Source of the DNA: Candidatus Bathyarchaeota archaeon
Lineage (GTDB): Archaea > Thermoproteota > Bathyarchaeia > 40CM-2-53-6 > FEN-987
Reading direction: 5' to 3'
Assembly (NCBI GenBank): GCA_022865625.1
Contig: JALHTB010000013.1
Coordinates: 1-38,435, forward strand
DNA length: 38,435 bases
The translations under genes were made by a program, and so were the position numbers. Positions 7,811-14,449 of this stretch are shown here, in pieces. Every line of letters begins with the position of its first letter. Position 1 is the first letter of the stretch. The notes below the pieces were generated by a model, which did not search any database, was not told the DNA's origin, and saw only the letters and a list, made by a program, of their open reading frames with translations.

Positions 7811-10017
7811 CCACGAACAAGGCAATCAAATCAAGCATCGGCAACATCCGGCTTGACCCGGTCCAGAACTTGATTCTTGCCGCTGCTTTCATCTTCTCAT
7901 TGATTGTCTCGCTCCCCAGGCTTGGTGCAGGCCTTCCCATGGGGGTCGACTCTTCCAGCCATCTCTCCAAGGTGATGTTTGTAACCGATTCTCTGATGCG
8001 GTATGGGACGATCCCGTTTTGGAATCCCGACTGGTATGGTGGTACTCCATTTCTCGTGTTGTATCCGCCGCTTAGCTACGTTCTGACAGGGTTTCTCGGC
8101 GTTGTTGTGGGGCCTGTCTTCGCATACAAACTAGTCGACCTGATATTCTACGTGGCTGCTGTTCCTGTCGTGTACTGGCTGGCAAGGGATTTCGGTCTCA
8201 GTGGGCTCGAAAGTGCGGTTGCGGTCTTCTTGTACAGTACGGTCCCTGAGGTGGTCGAGAATTACGTCTTCTTTGACCGATTGCCAACCACCATATCCAT
8301 AGTTCTTGTCTGTCTATTTCTCATCTCGTTAAGGCGTGTCTTGCACTCGAAGAGCCCGAGATGGGTCATTGTCCCCTCCGTAACGCTCACAGCGGTCATG
8401 CTAACGCACCACCTTTCCGGTTTGATCGCTGTGCTCATAGGATGCACCTTGATCATCGCAACATTCCCAAACCGCGTCAGTGCCGCTCATCACCTGGGAG
8501 TTGGCCTCGGCGCGATTGCTGGGGGCATCGGTCTTTCCGCAATCTGGATCATTCCGTACTCCGTAGCCCTCACACAACTCCCACCGAATGGTTTCTTCAA
8601 CAGAAACGTGACCTTTCCATTCTTGAGGTTCACGTATTTTGGAGTCGACATCGCGAGCGCGGCTCTCGGAATTGCACAATTCATCCTCGCTGTGCTTGGT
8701 TTCCAAGTACTGATCCGAAGAACCTACAGGAGAGCGTTCCGCTTTCAGCCGATCCATCTGATCTTGCTACTTCTCGGCGGAATGGGATTCTACCAGCTCA
8801 GCGAGCTTGCGGGTCTCCCACTGCTCATGCCTGTTGGCATCGTCGTCATAATCGTTTCTTTCCTCATATTCCTCGTGGAGACTTCGCGGCAGTCCGTCCG
8901 CGGCGGGTTGATGGCATCGGCGGAAATGTTCGGATTTGCGTGCCTGTGGTTCGTTCTCTTCTTCTGGGCTGGGCTTGGCTACTATGCGCTTCCGATATTC
9001 TGGTTCTATCCAATGAAGAAACTCTGGATTAGTTTGGATGTGTACAGGTTCTGGCTGTACTTCGCCATTCCGATGGTCCTGTTGGCAGGGGTCGGGCTTC
9101 TGCGGGCTGTGCGGTCCTTCTCGATGAAGGGAAAGTACCGGGCAGTCCTCCTTATCGTGCTAGTGGCGGTACCCGTGTTTCTCAGTCCCGCCTTGAGAAT
9201 CTGGTATTCCAACACTGAACCTGTGAATCCCTATCTTCCTTACTCAACTGCGAACGCAGATGTGCCGTCTGAGATCTTGCGCTACTTCGAGGGCGACAGG
9301 TCAGAAGGTCGAATACTTGCCATCAAGTGCCCACTCTGGGTCTACCTGCTCCCGAGAATTGCCGACAAACCCACAGTTGACGGCTGGTATCCGCAGTCGA
9401 AACTTCTGAATCGCCTGATTGGGGACGATCTAGACGATTACAGGATCAACGACCTTGAGAGTGCCCCGTCACAAGATGTCCGCATACGGACTTGGCGAAG
9501 CCTCATCAACAGTAGCGATTTGCTCGGAATCGAATGGATAATGATCGGGGATTTGAGCAACGCAGAGAAACATACACTTCTCGGCAATTCGAGTTTCACC
9601 GAGGTTCTTTCGGTCCCGTACAGCCCATCCTCGATCTCGATCTACAAGACAACACACGATGTCGAGTTGGTGGAAGTATCTCCGCCGGGAGCGTTCAAGG
9701 TGACTGTGGAACGTGTGTCCCCTGATCACATTCATCTTGGGCTGACGGGTGCAGGTGACAAGGCGGAAATCCAGATCCGTGAGGCGTGGTTTCCGACTTG
9801 GGTCGCGTCTGCCGACGGCAAACCTCTTAGACTTGTGAGAAACAGCGAAGGTTACATTCAGCTCACAGCCGAGCAGTGGATGAAGACAATCGACATCATA
9901 CACCAGACAGATCCGACAGTGAGCGGAATCAGCTGGACCGTGACCTTCGCCACTTTGACCTGTCTGATCGCGGGGACGATTGTAGGTCGATCAAAAGATG
10001 ATGAAGCTTTACAATGA
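7795..10017 (+). CDS. PTPS-related (PF10131-like) GT-C-type polytopic membrane protein
   Basis: The 740-residue polytopic protein has about 12-14 transmembrane helices in the first 490 residues, then a large extracytoplasmic domain and one last helix near the C-terminus. The opening loop after helix 1 has LPMGVDSSSH (Asp52, His56) and then PFWNPDWYGG and LVLYPPLSY. This is the pattern of archaeal '6-pyruvoyl-tetrahydropterin synthase-related' membrane proteins. Despite that name these look like GT-C glycosyltransferases, whose first periplasmic loop carries the catalytic acid. Length and topology fit oligosaccharyl- or mannosyl-transfer from a lipid carrier outside the membrane. The ATG at 7795 overlaps the previous gene, and the end overlaps the next gene (9998). 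Substrate is unknown. Confidence 0.75.
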   Translation: MEWPVTTNKAIKSSIGNIRLDPVQNLILAAAFIFSLIVSLPRLGAGLPMGVDSSSHLSKVMFVTDSLMRYGTIPFWNPDWYGGTPFLVLYPPLSYVLTGFLGVVVGPVFAYKLVDLIFYVAAVPVVYWLARDFGLSGLESAVAVFLYSTVPEVVENYVFFDRLPTTISIVLVCLFLISLRRVLHSKSPRWVIVPSVTLTAVMLTHHLSGLIAVLIGCTLIIATFPNRVSAAHHLGVGLGAIAGGIGLSAIWIIPYSVALTQLPPNGFFNRNVTFPFLRFTYFGVDIASAALGIAQFILAVLGFQVLIRRTYRRAFRFQPIHLILLLLGGMGFYQLSELAGLPLLMPVGIVVIIVSFLIFLVETSRQSVRGGLMASAEMFGFACLWFVLFFWAGLGYYALPIFWFYPMKKLWISLDVYRFWLYFAIPMVLLAGVGLLRAVRSFSMKGKYRAVLLIVLVAVPVFLSPALRIWYSNTEPVNPYLPYSTANADVPSEILRYFEGDRSEGRILAIKCPLWVYLLPRIADKPTVDGWYPQSKLLNRLIGDDLDDYRINDLESAPSQDVRIRTWRSLINSSDLLGIEWIMIGDLSNAEKHTLLGNSSFTEVLSVPYSPSSISIYKTTHDVELVEVSPPGAFKVTVERVSPDHIHLGLTGAGDKAEIQIREAWFPTWVASADGKPLRLVRNSEGYIQLTAEQWMKTIDIIHQTDPTVSGISWTVTFATLTCLIAGTIVGRSKDDEALQ

Positions 10018-11230
10018 TCCAACGGAAGAGCTGATGCTGCGAATCTCTTTCCTATTCGTCGGAGGATTCGCGCTCGCGGAGGGCCTCCAGAACTGGATCA
10101 GAGGAAAGATCGAGACGCACTTGGAGGTCGTGTTGATTCTCCTGATCACGTACTTGCTTGCCTTCGTAGTCATGGCGATTGGGATGTCTAGCAGGCAGAC
10201 GCTCAAGAGATTGCGTCACCTGCCGTTCGCCACATTGATCGCCCTCGTCTTGACAAGCGCCTATGTCATCTCGCAAGTTGAGTTCAACGGAGCGTATCGA
10301 AGCGACTCGCTCGCGTTCACACATTACGCCGCGATCTTGTTCACGAGAGGAGTGAACCCCTATGCACAGGATCTCCAAGGCGCTCTGAGAGTCTTCTCAG
10401 TAGATCCACAGTTCATCACCTTGATGCCGTCAGGTGCCCTAATGACGATCCTGAACTACCCAGCTATGAGTTTCCTAGTCCTCGTCCCGGCAGTGGTGGC
10501 CGGCATAGCGGATATGCGAGTAGTCATTCTCATTTTCGAGATTGCGACGTTGGTCTCGATCTACTGTTGGGCTCCCGCCAAGATAAGACCGATTGTCCTC
10601 TTGCCCATCTTTGCAGGCTCGGACTTGGTCATCAACTTTAGCTCAGGCTCGATCGCCGACTTCCTGTGGGTGTTTCCGATGATCTGCGTGATCTTCTCTC
10701 TCAAGAAGCCGTGGCTCGCAGGAGCCTGTTACGGCTTGACGTGCGCAATGAAGCAGACACCGTGGCTTCTCGCCCCGTTCCTCTTGATCTGGGTATTTCA
10801 CGATCACCCAGAGTCTTCAAGGGGAGAGCGCATAAGAAGAACACTCATCTTTGCAACAGCTGCCGCTGGCCTCTTCTTGATTCCGAATCTGTGGTTCATC
10901 TATCAGGACTACTCGCTCTGGTGGAGAGGCGTCATAGCCCCCACTTTCGGGAACCTTGTGATTCTCAGTCAGGGGCTCTCGATGATGAGTGAAACCGGTT
11001 TCATCCCGTTACCGCCAAGCTTCTATTCAGTCACGTTCGTCACGGTGTTTGCGGCTCTGCTGTTCAACTATGCAGTCTACTTTGACAGACTGAAACATGC
11101 CATATGGGTCGTTCCTATCTTGACAATGTGGTTCTCTTATCGTGGATTACAGAATTACTTCATCTTCTGGATACCAATGCTTGTCGTCTCAGCTGTGTAC
11201 CTCTACAAGGAAAGGACGGGGCTTCTATGA
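9998..11230 (+). CDS. GT87/DUF2029-like polyprenyl-phosphate-sugar transferase (membrane)
   Basis: The 410-residue product has about ten transmembrane helices. The first extracellular loop holds an Asp in YRSDSLAFTHYAA and the motif GVNPYAQD, typical of GT87 mannosyltransferases. Further on, GSIADFLWVFPMI and CYGLTCAMKQTPWLL match the 'K-x-x-P' helix region of the family. GT87 enzymes use polyprenyl-phosphate sugars as donors on the outer face of the membrane. The gene overlaps its upstream neighbour by 20 bases, and its TGA overlaps the ATG of the next gene (ATGA at 11227-11230), so it lies firmly inside the operon. With the GT-C-like protein before it, it points to glycan addition to surface proteins or lipids. 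Confidence 0.75.
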   Translation: MMKLYNDPTEELMLRISFLFVGGFALAEGLQNWIRGKIETHLEVVLILLITYLLAFVVMAIGMSSRQTLKRLRHLPFATLIALVLTSAYVISQVEFNGAYRSDSLAFTHYAAILFTRGVNPYAQDLQGALRVFSVDPQFITLMPSGALMTILNYPAMSFLVLVPAVVAGIADMRVVILIFEIATLVSIYCWAPAKIRPIVLLPIFAGSDLVINFSSGSIADFLWVFPMICVIFSLKKPWLAGACYGLTCAMKQTPWLLAPFLLIWVFHDHPESSRGERIRRTLIFATAAAGLFLIPNLWFIYQDYSLWWRGVIAPTFGNLVILSQGLSMMSETGFIPLPPSFYSVTFVTVFAALLFNYAVYFDRLKHAIWVVPILTMWFSYRGLQNYFIFWIPMLVVSAVYLYKERTGLL

Positions 11231-12012
11231 GCTACCAAAAGTGGTTGCGAAGAATCGCCGCACCTGTGTCGATTTTGATCTGTGCGGCTCTGATACTGAA
11301 TGCGTACGTTCAAGACTACGGCCATGGCTACGAAGCGCCACCGCTTCTCAACACTACATTCAGGTACTGGACGCTGGTGCCTGGGACCAACGAGACGAAA
11401 CCGTACCTTTGGGAGACCGACTTCCTGAAGGGGCCCCTGGATCGCCTATGGCTTGCTGAGGACACTGTCGACGGGGAGAGCGCACTTGGGATGCACGTCT
11501 ATCAAGACGGCCTGAATGACACCTTCGATTGGGCAATGCTTCACGTCAGACAAGACTTGAGAGGAAATGCTGCATCCAAGGTTTTCCAGAACAGCATAGG
11601 CATCTGGGCTTATCCAACCTTCCCGTATCATCCAGACCCAGTGAACAGCAACCCAAGGAATGCCTTCGGGATTGAGATCAACGACGGCACTCACATCATA
11701 TGGTTCATCTTCTCCCCCGGTGAGCCCGCTTTCTACGAGTTCAAGCTGCATAGGATCATCGTGATCCCGACGCCTCTGAATCAATGGTCGTACAGGGAGA
11801 TCAATGTCAAGGCGCAGTACGAAGAAGCCAAATGGGCTTTTCCAGGATCGTTCTCCTTCATTCTCATATCGGGTGCTACGAAGCTCGACCCGGGCACCTA
11901 CGCGGGCTACTTCAGATCGGTCAACGTCACCGGCCCCTCTCCCTCAGCAACCGGCTCGGCAGAGTCAGCATCGAACCTGATCGTCCGATCATGCGCTTCG
12001 CGGAAGGAATAA
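11227..12012 (+). CDS. Signal-anchored extracellular beta-rich protein
   Basis: The ATG at 11227 overlaps the upstream stop codon and is preceded by a purine-rich AAGGAAAGGA stretch, so I prefer it to longer in-frame starts inside the previous gene. The product has about 261 residues: a short basic start, one transmembrane signal-anchor (about 12-30), and an extracellular domain of about 210 residues rich in aromatics and beta-strand patterns (WAMLHVRQDL, IGIWAYPTFPY, FGIEINDGTHIIWFIF). These look like a jelly-roll, such as a carbohydrate-binding or concanavalin-like fold. A Ser/Ala/Thr-rich tail (PSPSATGSAESAS) ends it. I see no catalytic motif. In the operon it sits between a glycosyltransferase and the archaeosortase unit, which would suit a glycan-binding or accessory role; this is inference. 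Confidence 0.65.
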   Translation: MSYQKWLRRIAAPVSILICAALILNAYVQDYGHGYEAPPLLNTTFRYWTLVPGTNETKPYLWETDFLKGPLDRLWLAEDTVDGESALGMHVYQDGLNDTFDWAMLHVRQDLRGNAASKVFQNSIGIWAYPTFPYHPDPVNSNPRNAFGIEINDGTHIIWFIFSPGEPAFYEFKLHRIIVIPTPLNQWSYREINVKAQYEEAKWAFPGSFSFILISGATKLDPGTYAGYFRSVNVTGPSPSATGSAESASNLIVRSCASRKE

Positions 12013-12065
12013 AACGAGGGGCCAGTATCTCTGGACTTTGCGTGTCCGTATTTGGAGCGAGTAGA

Positions 12066-12677
12066 ATGATTCGCACAGAGAATCGCAACGCGGAGTCAAC
12101 GCTTCTCAGACTGGTCAGAAGATATGGCTTTCCCGTTCTCTCGCTCATTTTCGGTCTCGCCGCCCTAGTGGTCATTCTCGCGCCCACGGTGACGAGTACT
12201 CCGCCTTACATAGTTGGGGAGAATCTGGTCCTTACGGAAGTTCAGGTGCTTCCAGGCTTCTCCATGAAACCGATCACTTTCTTCCAATACTCATTCTTTC
12301 TGTGTTTCGGATTCGCATTGTACACGCCCTATGTGCGAGCATGGTTCATGGGAGTGCGCGCGGGTGTCCTGAGAACAGTATACCTTGTTGCGTGGCTCAT
12401 TGCACTGGGCAGCGGTTTCGAGGTAATGTATCATATCGTCCTCTGGTCCGCTTCGTTGGCTGCCGAAGGTTTCACAAACCCAGACACAGTCGTCAATCCG
12501 TGGCCGAGGAACCCTTACCCGCTCAACATAGTGTACGCAGCAAAGATTGTGGTTCTGATCTTCGCCATGGCTTTGTTCTTGATTGACTACCTACAGCGAG
12601 TGGATCGGGCACGCACAACGCAGCAGACGATCGAGCTCACGCGAGACGAGCTGAGTGATCGTAGAATTCGCCTCTAG
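12066..12677 (+). CDS. Four-helix membrane protein flanking the archaeosortase (paralogue A)
   Basis: I placed the start at the ATG at 12066, preceded by GGAG at 12055-12058. An upstream in-frame ATG at 11991 would overlap the end of the previous gene. The product has about 203 residues and four predicted transmembrane helices. It is clearly related to the product of 13834-14409. Both have a first helix, then a loop with S/G-E-x-x-L...LPGx...KPIT, a second helix, a third helix ending G-[FY]-E-[VL] and followed by LWSA, and then YP-[LV]-N-[IL]-V before the last helix. I recognise no named family. The two copies flank the archaeosortase-like gene. This suggests that they form a heteromeric complex with it or act on the same substrates. 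Confidence 0.75.
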   Translation: MIRTENRNAESTLLRLVRRYGFPVLSLIFGLAALVVILAPTVTSTPPYIVGENLVLTEVQVLPGFSMKPITFFQYSFFLCFGFALYTPYVRAWFMGVRAGVLRTVYLVAWLIALGSGFEVMYHIVLWSASLAAEGFTNPDTVVNPWPRNPYPLNIVYAAKIVVLIFAMALFLIDYLQRVDRARTTQQTIELTRDELSDRRIRL

Positions 12678-12721
12678 AGAGCGATCGGACGAAAAGCTAC
12701 GGGCCAAAGAGTGATCAGCAA

Positions 12722-13837
12722 GTGAAAGGAAATCTATCTGTCCGAATCACAGGTCTCCTCATGCGGGCAAGAACGGAACTCATCAAGTACGAATCTGTAC
12801 CGGTCTACTTCCTGATCGCTCCGGTAGTCTACCTAGTGATCATTGATTCCGCGTCCTTCACAGTCTTCTGGTTCTGGGGAGAACAGATCGGGCGCGCCGG
12901 TTTCGCATTCATTATCTTCCTCGTGGCTTGGGAATGGTACGATTCAAGACAACGGCTTACTGCCAGACGAGGAAGGTGGAGACTCATCGTCGCCCTAACA
13001 GTCACTGTGATCCTCTTTGCATACTACTGGGAGAGAGTCATGAACGACGCTTGGACCTACAGCATGAGAGTAATCATAACCTCACAATTCGGGGTCTCTC
13101 AGGAAGCGCCTCTGAGCTTCCTCCTTGCGATGGACTACCTCGTGTACGCGATATTCAGTCTATGTATTGTTGCGGTGTTCTATGGTCCGAGATCGATTCG
13201 ATCGATGATCACGCCTGCAACATATGCGATCGGGTCCGGCGTGCTGGACCTGATGGATGCATTCTACCCGGAGGACTCTCTAGCGTTCATGCAGAGCTGG
13301 GTATACCTAATATGGAATGTTGTGGTCGGAATACTTGTCGTTCTGGGCTTTCGAATCGCAAGTCCCGGTTCTGTTACGCCTCCAAGCATCCTACTAAGAG
13401 GAAACCAGTTGAGCCTTTGGGGATACAAAGGGTTCATCCGGATACTGATATACTGGCCATCATCTGGCGTCGTGAGCATGATTATGTGCGGCATCGTGCT
13501 CATCATTCTGCTGATCAAACTGGACGCGCCCATACGAAGAAAAGTCACATACGCAGCAATGGGGGCTCTGGGAACATACTTCGCAAACGTCTTGCGCATC
13601 ACCCTGATAATCCTCTACGTGACGTACATTAGTCTTGACGTGAAGACTTTTCATGACTCGATAGGTGAAATCATCTTTCTGACCTGGATGCTTGGATTCC
13701 TCTACTTGGTCATCTCGCGTGAGAATCGTCTCAGCCGAAAAAGCGGAAAGTCGCCGATCTCAGGAAGACCGCGAGTCCCCGTCAGCCTCATTAACGGATC
13801 GCGCGTGAACAGCGAGAAGCAAGGGTTTGCGCCTTGA
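12722..13837 (+). CDS. Archaeosortase/exosortase-like membrane enzyme with Ser at the catalytic Cys position
   Basis: The polytopic product (371 residues from the GTG at 12722; an ATG at 12761 is an alternative start) has the three landmarks of the exosortase/archaeosortase superfamily in order and spacing. These are a WPSSGVVS segment (Ser247) where the family has [AE]-C-S-G-[IL]-[RQ]-[SA], then a helix containing ANVLRI (Asn289, Arg292), then FHDSIGEIIF (His311). Archaeosortases are transpeptidase-like enzymes that cut C-terminal sorting signals and transfer the protein to a lipid or glycan. Here the Cys is replaced by Ser, so the enzyme is either a serine variant or inactive. Its neighbours are two paralogous four-helix proteins and two glycosyltransferases. 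The small PEFG-tailed protein at 3393 is a candidate substrate. Confidence 0.72.
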   Translation: MKGNLSVRITGLLMRARTELIKYESVPVYFLIAPVVYLVIIDSASFTVFWFWGEQIGRAGFAFIIFLVAWEWYDSRQRLTARRGRWRLIVALTVTVILFAYYWERVMNDAWTYSMRVIITSQFGVSQEAPLSFLLAMDYLVYAIFSLCIVAVFYGPRSIRSMITPATYAIGSGVLDLMDAFYPEDSLAFMQSWVYLIWNVVVGILVVLGFRIASPGSVTPPSILLRGNQLSLWGYKGFIRILIYWPSSGVVSMIMCGIVLIILLIKLDAPIRRKVTYAAMGALGTYFANVLRITLIILYVTYISLDVKTFHDSIGEIIFLTWMLGFLYLVISRENRLSRKSGKSPISGRPRVPVSLINGSRVNSEKQGFAP

Positions 13838-14409
13838 AGTACTTTGAGACTTACCAAAGCAAACGTTGGCTAGCCCTGTCGGCCCTCTTCGCGGTCACTG
13901 CGCTCATCATATGGGGATACGTCACTTACGGGCTGTCTTCTCCGGAGACGGCTTTCGGGCAGCGATGGGTATCCAGTGAAGTAGTACTCTTCGCCCTTCC
14001 TCCGGGACTGATTCCAGGGGTTCCTGTGAGCATTCCGATCCAGTTCAAGCCTATCACAGGTTTCTCCATTCTGCTGTTCTTGTGGTGGGCCACGTTGCTG
14101 CTCGCGCTCAGGGATAGGCTCAACATGACTTCAGCTTCGACTAGGCAGGCGATCGGGGTAATCGCCTTCCTGGTGTGCATGATCGCAGGCTATGAGCTGA
14201 CTTGGAACTTCTCTCTTTGGTCGGCCAGACTGTCCTTACTTGGAGCTAACCCCACGACATCATTCAACGAGATGGTCGACACCATCGCCTTCCAGAGTTC
14301 ATACTACCCGGTCAACCTGGTTTTCATCACGAAGCTGTTCGCTTCGTTACTGTTCGTGGGCATCTACACGATATACTACCTGCATGGTCTGGAAGCAGCC
14401 AAGCGGTAG
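13834..14409 (+). CDS. Four-helix membrane protein flanking the archaeosortase (paralogue B)
   Basis: The TTG at 13834 overlaps the stop of the archaeosortase-like gene (TTGA) and starts a 191-residue protein, preceded by an AAGGG stretch. It has four predicted transmembrane helices. Shared positions with the product of 12066-12677 include GYELTWNFSLWSARLS against GFEVMYHIVLWSASLA, and YYPVNLVFITK against PYPLNIVYAAK. The loop between helices 1 and 2 also contains FKPIT in both. It is the last gene of the operon; the next gene runs the other way and leaves only 40 bases between the two. Function is unknown; an accessory subunit of the sorting enzyme is the simplest guess. Confidence 0.75.
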   Translation: MKYFETYQSKRWLALSALFAVTALIIWGYVTYGLSSPETAFGQRWVSSEVVLFALPPGLIPGVPVSIPIQFKPITGFSILLFLWWATLLLALRDRLNMTSASTRQAIGVIAFLVCMIAGYELTWNFSLWSARLSLLGANPTTSFNEMVDTIAFQSSYYPVNLVFITKLFASLLFVGIYTIYYLHGLEAAKR

Positions 14410-14449
14410 GGCCGCGGTCCTGCTGAGTCCTGTGCAGCATGCTTTTCCG

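Noticed and set aside
8361..9032. Open frame of 223 codons in another plus-strand frame inside the GT-C-type gene
   Set aside because: It lies within a clear polytopic membrane protein and has a His/Arg/Pro-rich composition typical of a frame-shifted shadow.
12928..13632. Open frame of 234 codons within the archaeosortase-like gene
   Set aside because: The real frame contains the Ser, Arg and His motifs and transmembrane helices; this one has neither helices nor motifs.
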